From the NCBI GenBank assembly GCA_019321725.1, contig CM033115.1:20594673-20658672 (forward strand): DNA of 64,000 bases, written 5' to 3'. The notes beneath the pieces are model-generated. The model made no database searches, had not been told where the DNA came from, and worked only from the letters and a program-made list of their open reading frames with translations. Origin of the DNA: Paulownia fortunei (taxonomy: Eukaryota > Streptophyta > Magnoliopsida > Lamiales > Paulowniaceae). Position numbers and translations under genes: made by a program. This document shows, in pieces, positions 1 through 11,732 of this stretch (positions are counted from its first letter, which is position 1; every line of letters begins with the position of its first letter).

Positions 1-1620
1 AAAAATTCATGAAAATTTAGAAGAAAAAAATTGAGAGATATGGAAAAAGATATAGTAAGAATATGAAAAATATAATGAAATCAAAGAATGGAATAATAGG
101 AAAACATTATGAGGTCTTATTGAATACAAATTCAAATTTTCAATGAGAAGTTTTCTTCACATTAAGAAAAACTCAAAGATTTTAGTAAAAGATTAATCGA
201 ATTGAGATCAAGCATCCTTTTGTTATAGTCTATAGTACAGATTTGGCAAATACTACAGGATTAAAGTGTCTAAATTTACAGTGGTCATCTCGGATCAAAT
301 GGATCCGCACAAGTTAGACTAAGAGATTGTCAAACGCTAATCTTATCCTATGGAATATTCAATGATTAGCGTAGGTGTTAATGTTTCAAGCTGGTAGTAC
401 ATACTTGTACATAGTTGTGATGTTATTCCAAGTGCAATTAAATCTCAAAATAATTAAAAGCAAGAGCCGTATAGAATATGTATTGTTATTATTAAATCTC
501 AAAATATTTGAAAACGAAAGCTAAAAATTTTATATTAGAAAAATTCCAACTTTTGGATCTCTCTCTTTCTTTTTTTAATCATATAATTTTAGTTTTAGTT
601 AATTATTACAGAGAATTACATGTTTCTAAGAATTGTAACTTACCATTCAAGATGTTTTCTGTAAATTATATTGTAAATTACATTTGAAATCTAATTTAAG
701 AGTGATAGAAACAATAAACATGTTCAAAGTAATACAAATAAGTGGTATTTTTAGTTCAAGTAATTTATTTGTATTTATAATTCACCATTATATTTGCAAA
801 TTCAGATGTCTTCGGTTTTCTTATTTTTTTAGATGAATTTCGCCCATCAATTTTGAAAAAAATTCATGATATATTCTTCTGGAAGTTTTCTTACTTTGGT
901 TAACATGACTTAAAATCAAATGAATTTCCAAAGACAAGTTGACATGTGGCATAATTTGAAAAACGAAGTAAATAAGGTAATCAAACCCCTTTCCACTCAT
1001 CTCTATACGAGCGAGGGCTTTAAAAATTAAAATAACTATTATTTTATGTACAGGTTCGCGATTTTAGAGCTAGATTTTAGCTTAACCAAATAAATGTGGG
1101 TTGATAAAAAATTAAATGGTATCTACTTAAACTAAGTAGTTCAAGCTGATCTTGTTTGATTTATTTAGCGATTTATTTAGAGGTTCGCCGATTAAAAAAA
1201 TTTGAAGCACATTCTCTCATATTTAAATTTAATTATAGTTGCAATTCAATTATATAATATTAAATAGACAATAAAAGAATTTATTTTTAACTGCAATTCA
1301 AATCAATTATAAAAAAAATAAAAATGCGAGAGAGAGCAACTAAGTCCGTAAGTGTAAGTAAATAAAATCGAAGTTTCACTATGAAAAAAGTGAAAATAAA
1401 AATATTTTTGAGTTTTCTTAAAATATATAAGAAAATAATTAAATAAAGGTATTATGAATATATATATGTATATTCAATCTACATATATATGTATTTTTTT
1501 TTTACCTATCTTAAATCTCAGCATAACTAAAAAATTTAAGCATACAACCACGCGTATTACTAGAGAGTTCCATTCACAAGTATTACCTAGACTCTGCTAT
1601 ATTTAAAGACCAAAAGGATA
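1..1620. other. Intergenic DNA upstream of the CCCH zinc-finger gene
   Basis: AT-rich sequence without a supportable exon on either strand. It must contain the promoter of the zinc-finger gene that follows, but I see no certain TATA box. A telo-box-like TAGGGTT lies just downstream at 1673-1679, in the presumed leader. Confidence 0.5.
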
Positions 1621-1694
1621 AAAATTACTAGCAAAACAGAAGGGTGAAAAGGGGAAAAAAAATCAGAGGATCTAGGGTTCCTTGGATATGTGCT

Positions 1695-1720
1695 GTCTCT
1701 CTTTCTCTCTCTCTCTCTCT
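1695..1720 (+). repeat. CT microsatellite in the presumed 5' leader of the zinc-finger gene
   Basis: A nearly pure CT tract lies about 175 bp upstream of the start codon at 1893. Pyrimidine tracts of this kind are common in plant 5' leaders and near transcription starts. Whether it is transcribed is inferred. Confidence 0.7.
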
Positions 1721-1892
1721 ATCAATTCACTCTATTGAAAAGCGATCGACTAAAATATAATAGACATTAGGTTCTTTTTAAAGAGTTTGCTGTACCGGAA
1801 GTTGGCGATTTGATTGCTAAAAAGCGATTGAATTTTTAAGATATATCTATATTTGAGTATTCATTCGAATCGAATTTATTTGATTTGTAAAT

Positions 1893-4800
1893 ATGGGAAG
1901 ATCGAAGAAATCAAAAAGTGTTACTTGGGCTTCAGATGTTAATCTTTGTCAGGTAAATCTTTATAAAAATCCTTAATTTTCTTGATTTTCTTGAGTGATT
2001 TCCATAACTAATTGTATCGCGGGGTTTTGAAAAAGTGGAAAAGGATAGGATTTGCAGAATAATTAATTCTATGAATGGTTAAATGAAAATGTCTTATCTA
2101 GTGTTCTCATGGGGCATTTCTATGCAATCCCGTGTCAGAAGCTGACTGGAAAAATTGCCCATTATTGATTTGGAATGATTAATTAATAGGACAATATTTG
2201 ATTTCAAAGGAACCGTGAAAATTGAAAGGGGTTTCTTGTGCTTGGCAATGCATGTTCTAACAATCCAAAATTGATTGATACTAGTTGTAAATTTATAATA
2301 ACTTCAAAGTTTGCAAGTGAAAAAGGTGTAAGGATCAATGTAAAAATAAACAACCTATTTCTCTTTTGGAAATTCAGAGTGGATTATCACTATATGTTGT
2401 TGATACAAGTAATTGTACTTGCTTAAATGTGTCTGTTAAAAAATATAAAGTGGACTTGTCCATAAATTGTATTTGTAAATGGAATGAGATGGAATAAGGT
2501 GTAGAACAACATATAAACACTATGACATAATTGTCAAAGAATAGTGGTTTGGAACTCATGAATATGGATTCTAGGCAACCAGATTAATTTCAAGTAAAAG
2601 CAAAGGTTTTTTTCGCTGTTTTTTTTATGACCCTAAATTATGAAGTCCTGTGAAGCTGTTTGCACCAAACTTTTCATGGTAGAGAAGTATAAAAAAAAAT
2701 GCACTAGTTAACAGCATTACCCTCTGGAGGGTTAGTGTGATTGAATTGATTGAGTAACAGATCCTTCAGTATCTAAATATAAGGATTATAGCTGTATGTC
2801 AAATTTCAATGGATTTCAGTTGGATTATGGCCTCCTTTTTTGTTGAAATATTACACCAGAGAAATGGAAAATCAATGAAGGGAATTCATTTGGTGGATGT
2901 ATGAAGGTAAAGCAAGGGGTTCACCAGGTGTAAGAAAGCATTTAGTTATTTTTTTATTGAGGAGTGTGACAATTCTTGAGGTACTTGGGAAGATCTAAAT
3001 TTGGTGTCATCGCAGAGAAAAATTGAAAAGGTGATGAAGATAGGGGTGTGCCCTAGTAAGAAAACTACGAAAAAAATTCATTTGGTTGACATGCAATTTA
3101 AGAAACTGAAATGATTGCATCATAAAGAAATCTAGATATCAGGGAGAAAGATTACAGTTTTAACTGATCTATTTTATTTCACTTGTGGATTGATGCAGCA
3201 TTTTAAATGAAGATGATTCTTCTCTTTCATTCTTGTTTGCCAAGATCACTATCACAGATTAGTCTCTTAAGTAACTCAGAAACCAATTTCAGAACCATTA
3301 CTTGTTTAATTCTGAAGTAGGTACCCTATCTGGATATATTTAGGATATGGTACATCACAGATTAGTCTCTTAAGTAACTCAGAAACCAATTTCAGAACCA
3401 TTACTTGTTTAATTCTGAAGTAGGTACCCTATCTGGATATATTTAGGATATGGTACAGTTGGTGAATTCAGAAATGCTTTTTAGTTCATGTGTATTTGCT
3501 GTTTATTTTTATTTTTCAAAATGTTTTAAATATCAGTGGAATTTGAGTTCTAAAGCATGAAAGCTAAATATTATTTGCAATCCATCTCTGCTTATGATCT
3601 TTTCCTAGAGTGGCCGTAGTTTTTTCATTGATTAGTTTTGCGTTTAATTTGATGATGCTATATTGATTTGCCTGGCCTTTAAAACTAGAATGTTTGAAAA
3701 TTCTCTTGAAGAACTGCCTATTTACATGGTTATGTTAAAAGATACTCGGTATGTATTTCCTGTCTTGTGTCACAAGGCAATTAATGCATAAAAATTTGTT
3801 CAGTGCTAATTGTCATAAATATAGTGCTGTGAACTATATCTTCCCCGTATAGGATATCTTGAGAAGTCAACTGGGTATCCCAGCTTGAGTGAAATTTCAA
3901 ATATTTGGTTTTATGGGCATCCAGTCAGGTGGCTGATTATTATTCTCCAGCAAAGTGCATTGGAGCCATTAAACTCTCATCTAGTTTCAGTTTGTCCATT
4001 TCACTTCTTTAATTTTCTATTCTGTTTTAATTGTTATAATTGTTGGAACTTGGAACCTGGTATATATATTATATGCTTCAAAAATTTGAGCTGGTAAGTT
4101 AATACAATTAAAGTTTGTATCATCCTTTATATTGTTAAATTAACCCTTTGTATCATTTTGTTCTTCTAGGTGGTTGTTTTTATTTTTTATTATGTCTTTA
4201 AACTACCTCTTGTTTCTAAAAGTTCATATTTGTTGAAGTTAGTTCATGTAATATATCTCTGAAAGTTAAAGTGGGTGAATACATGTACACGAATGCATTA
4301 AATAGTTGACTACATCACATGAGTGGGGTATTCTGAAGGGAAGATGTAAAAACCACAAGATGACATAATGTTGGTGCTCTTGCTTAACTTTTTTGCGAAG
4401 TCAAATGAGAGAACAAAATCGCTGGGGCAGTACATGTAGTGACTTCTGATAGGATAAGTTGATTGAAATAAGTTGTAGGTAGAGTCAATCAAACTTACTC
4501 TGTTGTTTATCCCTTTTTCGTTCTGCATGAGTGTGTGCAGGTGACTAAGGCTTCAGTTTTGACCTCATTTTTCTCCGAATCTGTGGTTGTTAATAAGAAA
4601 GGAATAATAGATTTTGCTTCTTTTTTTTTTTTTTTTCTGTTTTTTCTTCTGGACCACCACATTACTCTCCTTGGAGGGGGAGATAATAATTTTCTGTGAT
4701 ATATGATCTTTAAGAATCTCAACGAGCCTGTTATGTTCCTATTCTCTGCACTGTTTTTATTGTTTCTGATTTTTTTGTGCTTATTGTTAGCCTACTTTTG

Positions 4801-7221
4801 TTTGCTCTAGTGAAATTACTGTTGTCATCTCTATCTTGTTATTGTTCAAGTAGCCTATAGAATATATCTCCAATCAATACATCGAGGTTAATCATCTAAA
4901 ATAATTACTTGATGTTTATCACTAGATTGACTTAAAGTTTTACTTATTAACAAATTCATCCTATCTTGCTATCTAATGTCTGATGCACTTTTTTTTTTTT
5001 TTTTTAAGGTAAGGCTGTTTTTGTCGGAAGAATCTCCTTCACAAGTTGGACTGGGAACTCAAGACCATCTCCAGGCAAAGGCATTGTGGCCGCTCCAGTC
5101 AGGTGGTAATGAGCCTGATGACAATTTGCCACCAGGTTTCGAAGGAATCCAGCCAGCAAATCTGTGGAGAGTCAAGTTGTCTCAAATACCCTTGAGGAAA
5201 TGGAGATGCCCTCCAGAGTAAGTATATTCATTATTGTTGTCTTGTATTTCTTCCTAAACTTGCTAAAATGCAATTTTAGACATTAGGCATATATTTTTAA
5301 TGGTCCCCTACAGATGCTTGACCATTATTAAGTTCTATTGGAAGGGGTTGGAGACTGCGATCTTCTAACCAATTATCATCTGGATTAGATCCATCCTCAG
5401 TTTCTTGTGTAGTTCCATACAATCAACTTATGCATAGTGAGATAAATACAGTATGTGATTTTGATTCCACTTGTGTCTTTTGTTTGTGGGTGGAGTGGTA
5501 TGGTGAGAAAAAATATATTTTGACTTCTTGAGTCCTTGACGCAAATGGCAACCCCACCCCACTGCCTACCCCATAAGAGAGAGGGAGGGAGGTTGGGGAC
5601 AGTGGGAGATGCTCACATAATTGTAGTTGATGTATCTGCTTGCAATGTGGAGAGTGACAGGAGAAACTTAGTTTGTTACATGATTGTAATGCTTATATGT
5701 ACATCGGATGCGGAAGCTTGTCTTCTGATGCTCTTCCATATACCATCTCTTGTTGTTTTGCAGTTTGAAGTAAATAGTGAATGGCTAGTGGTTGCTGGGG
5801 AAGAGAGCAAAGAAATGGAGGCCCAGAATCAACGTGAGATGCGAGTACTTGAAGCAATTTATCCTCGACCATCAGCTATTCCTCCAAAGTGCGATGCATA
5901 CCTCTTTATATGTTTCCTTTTTATTTATTAAAATTTACTGTCTTAGGTGGTGGTTAGGCTATATGTCAAACTTGCATGTATCTGTTTTCCATTCTTGTTT
6001 GCATTAAATGTTTGGCTATTATCCTTGTGCAGCCCTTCTGCATTGGTGGATGTGGAAGACTCAATTGCTAATGACCAAAACACTCCTCTGGTTCCCGTCA
6101 CACCAATTGAAGATGACGATGCTGCACTAGATACATCATTTGGCTCCGTGACAGCAAACCCTAATCCCATGATCTCACAGCCCCAGCACTTGTCCTATGG
6201 TACTTTTTCGTCTCAGTGCAGTGCTAATATTAATCCTCATGCCAATGGAATTTTGGCAACAGTTGTGGAGCCTGATATTGTAGCAGCTGCACAAGCTGCC
6301 TTAACGTCAGTCATGTCAAACAGTTCAAACAGTGATCAGGGAAATCTGATTGATCGTCACTTGCTCATAAAAATTCTCAGTGACCCAAAAATGGTTGAGC
6401 AACTCGTTACGACCCATGGTGCATCATCCAGTGCACAAAATGGGCCATCGTCCAGCATACAGAATTTGCCCTCATCCAGCTTCCAAAGTACGCCAGTCGT
6501 AGGAGTGCAAACTGTTACATCCTCCAGTAAACATGTGCCATCAGCCAGTATGCATAATATCCCCTCTTCCAGCTTACAGAATTCAGCCATTCGAGTGCAA
6601 AAAGTTACACCTTCCAGTACACAAAATGTGCCGTCCAATATGCATAATATGCCATCCACCAGCACACAATATATTCCCAATTTGAGGTCACCACCGAAGA
6701 ATTCGTTTGATCCAACCAACATTGCTATCAGTAGAATAGATCCACTCTCTGCTCACATTACTAGACCAGAGCTTGTTGCACCTTCAATGGCTACAGCAAC
6801 TGGACCTTTTTATCCTCCTCAAATCAGGACAGGATCCATTCCCAATTCGTGGCCATCTGTACCTGATGTGATTTCAGCACCCTCTCCTACTTTGGGAGCT
6901 CCTATGAAAAAGGACATTAACTATTACAAGAGCCTCATTCAGCAACATGGAGGAGAAAGACGAGATGTTTTGCCACAATTTGCTCATCAAAGCAACCAAT
7001 CGGTGGGAACAAGCCAAGAACCTTTGAACTTTATGAAATCAAGAGAATCAAAACCAAAGATAATGAAACCTTGCATTTATTTCAATAGTTCCAAGGGTTG
7101 CAGGAATGGAGCTAATTGTGCCTATCAGCACGATTCGTCATCCCAACAGAGGGTCAATGGTATTCCGGAGGTTCAGAGTGCAAAGAGAGTGAAATTGGAT
7201 AGGGAGATTACTGGTGCATAA
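1893..7221 (+). CDS. C3H6: Zinc finger CCCH domain-containing protein, At C3H6 (At1g19860) type
   Basis: Four coding exons: 1893-1952, 5009-5217, 5764-5888 (or 5778-5888) and 6033-7221, giving a protein of about 522-527 residues. The N-terminus MGRSKKSKSVTWASDVNLCQ continues in exon 2 with the plant C3H6-family segment VRLFLSEESPSQVG. Exon 3 encodes GEESKEMEAQNQRE and YPRPSAIPP. The acidic LVPVTPIEDDDAA segment follows in exon 4. Near the C-terminus is one C-x8-C-x5-C-x3-H finger, cysteines at about residues 479, 488 and 494 and His 498. CCCH proteins usually bind RNA; the exact role of this family is unknown to me. The middle is Ser/Gln/Pro-rich and degenerate-repetitive. Exon 1 is followed by a 3-kb intron. 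The exon 2/3 junction is out of phase with the obvious acceptor at 5763 (see findings). A possible poly(A) signal, AATAAA, is at 7313-7318. Confidence 0.85.
3251..3456. repeat. Perfect 103-bp tandem duplication in intron 1 of the zinc-finger gene
   Basis: Bases 3251-3353 recur base for base at 3354-3456, head to tail, with no divergence that I can see. It lies in the 3-kb intron 1953-5008. The identity implies either a very recent duplication or an assembly artefact. Confidence 0.9.
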
Positions 7222-8467
7222 TTATGCAATTGGCATCTCGTGTATATTTATCTTTATGAATAATGGTTTATTCCCTGTTGTTTTCTGTCTTCTTTACTTC
7301 TTTGCTATGAGAAATAAATTCATTTTTTTTGTTGTTCATGTCTCTGAGTTTTCTTTTTAACCCATGGTCTAAAGATTAGAAGGGCTACTTTTTATGAATT
7401 GACCAGTTAAGAATTAGACTTCTGTGGAGGAACATTATGGTTTTCCTCATTTGGTTTTTCATTAATATTTTTTGTTTGTCTCAAAGGTGGACAATAGTTC
7501 ACTATTCAGAAGTTTTGTGCTTGAGAAACTCTTAGCAGGTATGCTTGCCAAACAGATCATGACCCATAATTTTCTTTCCCGGATCTATGTAAAGCATGTT
7601 TTTGGGAATTTAGGTTATCTGGACACCAGAAAAGTCTGGAAATTCTTCAAATCCCGGCCCAGCTGATGATTTGGAAAACTCGTCAGTTTTATATCTTTTA
7701 GGAATTACAAAGTGCAGATAAAAGGTATTACGCAAGAGCATATCGAAATTTTGTCAAAAAAATAAAGCTCGGTTTCTCAGTTTATACAGTGGCCGCATAT
7801 CAGACGTGGTTAGGCCCAATTTCCCTCAATATATTTTCCTTTGCCTCTCTTATAATGAGCCTCCTTATAATGGCCTCATGTGACATTTTATGAAGACCTT
7901 TTTTTTTTTTTTTTTTTTCTTTTTTTTTTCTTACAGCAAATGAAACAAATGATATTAGAATTTTGAAAAGAACTCAAGTAACCGAAGTTATTAGTTATAT
8001 TGAGTGGAATAGATCTTTTTTAGTATGAGAATTAAGTTAAAAAATTAGAGAATTTTGAAGCTTGCAGTTGCAACCCTTAGTCCTCCATCCTTTGTGGCTC
8101 AATTGAAAAGAGACTATATATGAATTTTTTTATAGAATATATTTGTTTTAATTCATCACAAAGGTTTATAACGAATTTGGTTTCTTAGAATTTTAGATGA
8201 ACTATTAAGAACTAATAAATTAATTTATTAGTTATACTATGATCCGAAGTGCCTACAATGTACGGACACTAAATCAGTGTCACGTCTTAAAAAAACCAGC
8301 CAGGTGAAAAAATAACAAAAAAGAAGAGGAGAAAATAAAAAAGCAGGTCCATAAATCAAAATTATCTAACTGCTATACAAAACTATCTTTACAGTCTCGT
8401 TTCCCTTTTGGAAATTGGGTCTTTGCTAAACCCTCGAAGCATCGGAAAAAAGAAAGAGGAGGAAAAA
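7222..8467 (+). other. 3' end of the zinc-finger gene and promoter/leader of the mL53 gene
   Basis: This spacer between two same-strand genes has no supportable exon. It holds a possible AATAAA at 7313-7318 for the upstream gene and a long T tract near 7900-7930. A telo-box core, AAACCCT, lies at 8428-8434 in the presumed mL53 leader; such motifs are typical of plant translation-related genes. The initiator of mL53 is ATG 8468; the reading frame is open further upstream but has no ATG there. Confidence 0.5.
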
Positions 8468-10510
8468 ATGTTGAAGTTCTTGTCGAAGGTGAGAATCGAG
8501 TTCAACGCGCTGGACCCACGCTTAGCGTCGTGCATGGAGTTCTTGGCGCAGTGCAATGCGCGCAAGGCCAAAGAATCGAACCCCAGTTGCCAGGTCCAAG
8601 TCAAGCGCCGAACCGACGATTTCCCGCCCAAGATCACCGTAACTTTCGTCAACGGGGTCGAGGAAACCTTCGACGCCACGTCCACTCCAGCTCAGCATAT
8701 CCGTAACTTGATTCTCCAAAAGGGTCAGTTTCTTGAGACTGAGCAGATGTTCCGCGAAGCTGGTGAGAAGTGGCCTGTTGTTATCCCTGAAGAAGAGCTG
8801 CGTCAACCCTTTACTGGAATCAAGGTACTGGATTCGTTGCCTTTTGTGTTGGGAGTTTGTTTTGATTGAAATCCTTTGTGCTACACTGTGAATGGTAATG
8901 AGTTATGGTTGGCTCGTGGTTTATTCTCATTGACAATTCGTCGAACATGTGTGTAACTTTTATGGTTGACAGATTTCGTTTTTCAAAGATTTTATTTGTT
9001 AACCGATTGAATTTCATTTTATGGTTTTTATGCTGCGAGTGAAAATGGGCTTTAACAATTGATTTCGTTTTTTGGTTCAATGCCAGCCTTATGGAATTAA
9101 AATTACCAGTCTTTGCAATATATAATGAGTGAAAAACACCACAAATGCAGTTGGATGGCTAGGTTTATAGCTGTTATTGTGAAAAGAAAGAGAACATAAA
9201 GAAATCGGATCAGTGGCTTGCAGCATATCTGAGTTTTATAGTAGTCTAGTTTCTTCTGGATGCACTTCTCTGCAATCACGAATTACTGTGAGATTGAGAT
9301 CATTAATAGCAGTAATAACCTATACACAAGCAGTTTGAATGCAGTGTTGCTTAGGAAGTCGTGTTTGGATTGGAGGTTTTCTGATCACAAGAGATTTTTG
9401 TTATGTAGCTCCTCAAGTCACTAGTTAGCTATAAAGAAACATACATGATTCCTATCTTCAGGCTAGGACAGAGCAAGCAATACCATGAATGGGCCCAAAA
9501 AATGGTTTTGCCTACTAAAACACTTGGAAAAGTCGATCCAGATACCCTCTCTGGCTTCTGCAGTACAGGGCTTGTTCTGGAAGCTTTGTATTGTGTGGGT
9601 TTCATGGCGTGAGTCACAGGATTTGGGTGCAATTGGTGATATTGCCTTTGAACCTAGTGTGTACTGTATATGCAGATTGAGTGGTGAAACATTGGCACCC
9701 TATTAGGAACCTTTGATCTTTGAGTTGTAAATACGCATGATAGATCATTATCTTTAAAATATACGGTCAAATTGTCATTCCCATTGTTATCATTTTGAGT
9801 AGCCAACCTTTAGGTGTAACTAAGTTATGTTAAATCAAGTTAACTAGCTTTGGACTTGGGGATAGAATTATTATGACTGTTTACAGCTTTTTTTCTGCAT
9901 CCTATGACTGGCCCTTCTTTTGGAAGATTGTTTGCTCAAAGCATGATCTGGTGAAATGAAATAAAAGAAGTTTGCTTTTCCTATTTGATTTTGCATATGG
10001 ATGACTTATGCAAACTTCCTTGTTCAATTGAATTTGTGTTCGGCACTACAAAATTCTGATGGTTTCTTTCTTGCGGTTTCTGAAACTCAGATGCGACTGC
10101 TTAGATAATTAGATTAGGACCGGTTAAGTTCTCTACGTAAATTAAAAAGGTTGGGATCTCATAATCTGGGAGAAATAGGACTTGGTTGTGATCTAGTAAC
10201 AATCTGGTGTGTGGTAGTTCTCCATTGGATGGATATAAATCTAAGGAATTGGAATTATATGCTGAATTTCATAACAAAGATAAGTAGTCGATTTATCATC
10301 TGAGTGAGGTATTATATGTTGCAGTTAGTTTTTTTGAGAAAGGGGAGGATGAGAAAATTGTTGTGGTAATCATTTGTGCGCGTTGAGTTGACTACATATT
10401 TTAACTTGTTTGATGTTATCGTAGTGCTGCTTGCTGCTGCTTGCTGCCACATCATTACTTGTTTTCCTATATTTTTGCAGCCAAAGAAAGCAGAAGAGAA
10501 GCAGCAATGA
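8468..10510 (+). CDS. MRPL53: Mitochondrial large-subunit ribosomal protein mL53
   Basis: Two exons, 8468-8824 and 10481-10510, encode 128 residues; the phase-0 intron (8825-10480) has GT-AG ends. The protein begins MLKFLSKVRIEFNALDPR and continues with ITVTFVNGVEETFDA and HIRNLILQKG. This matches the small thioredoxin-like mL53 family of the mitochondrial large ribosomal subunit, from which I recall Arabidopsis At5g39600. The second exon adds only nine residues (PKKAEEKQQ), a charged tail. No classic presequence is obvious, but the first residues are basic and hydrophobic. It should act in mitochondrial translation. The gene converges on the TLDc gene, a pairing that I recall being kept in Arabidopsis. 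Confidence 0.85.
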
Positions 10511-11732
10511 ATTGCCATTCAGCAAGTTTGAATCAATTTTGTGACCTTGGATCAACCACATGCAATTAAATAGGCTTAAGTTACAGAATCATAAAAAGGT
10601 GCAATATTAAGGTCCAATTGCTAGAATTAGTTGCTGGCATGTTCTCATTAATATGAATGTGTTAAATTCTTGCTTGTTCCTTTATTTGACCTTTTTAAGG
10701 CTGAGTAGTTTGTTCCTATGTGTCTGCTGGAAAAGATGATGTTGCAGTTGTGGACGATTAGCAGGATATCTTTTTCCAGTAATATTTATGGTTTGAATTT
10801 TCATTAGTCATCAGTTGTTTATTCCTTTTCTTTTTCTTGTCGGGTTTAAATGAGATTCATATTCTTTTGAATAGCTAATTATACCATGAATGCCAATGGA
10901 GCATGTTAGCTTAGGTTTGCAGCAAATTTGCCTGGCTCCCAAAACTCACCGGAAGAGTAGCCGATTAGGAGGAATATGAAGTGTGACTTCCAACCTTTGG
11001 CTTTACCATCGCTGGAAAACAGCAGTTTTACATTCTACCCAACTAATTCTAATTCTATACTTGGTTCAACAGTCATGGATTGGTCGGGTGCAACACAACA
11101 ATTCATCCAAAAATTACACTTATTTTTAGGATTGGGCACCACTTTTTGTCTGTCAGGGCTCCTTCCTCTTCCTTATTCCATGGACTCTGAAGTTGTCGTT
11201 GCAACCTGTTATTGTATCTTTAGACAAGGAAAATCAGTTATGTTGTTGAATGCAAATGCAGAAGCTAATCTTCATTTACCATTGAAGACTAGCTCAAGCG
11301 TTATGAAAGTACCAAGAGTGTAGTAATAAGAAATTGTTTGAAATTTCCAAAAATAATTGAAAATTAGATTGTAATTTATTATTTTAGTAGAAAGATTGAG
11401 CTAGTCTCGAGAAACTGGTCTCCCCTTCTTGAATTCAATATTTTGTACCAACGCAAAAATTCAGTTACAGGCAAGTACATTCTTTATTTAGCAGCCATTT
11501 TCTACCGGGGCCTTTTATTGGTATATACTATCAAACGAAGGAAATTGCAACCAAAATGGATTGCAGCCCCGGAATAGAAAACCAATGAAGCATTTTCTTT
11601 CCTGGTATCTATTGAATTCCAAACAAACCGACAAGTGAAAGTGTCATCGAATTACATAAGTCCAAGCAACAACCAAGTCTCTCAGTTGGTCCACACATAT
11701 TTACAATGTCGTATAATTGTCTTCTCTGGTAA
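10511..11732. other. Convergent 3' ends of mL53 (+) and the TLDc gene (-)
   Basis: No convincing coding sequence. A 115-codon open frame at 10976-11323 (+) resembles no family that I know and is probably chance within downstream or UTR sequence. The region must hold both polyadenylation sites. Confidence 0.45.

Noticed and set aside
10976..11323. 115-codon plus-strand open frame after mL53
   Set aside because: No recognisable domain, and it lies in the downstream or 3' UTR region of mL53.
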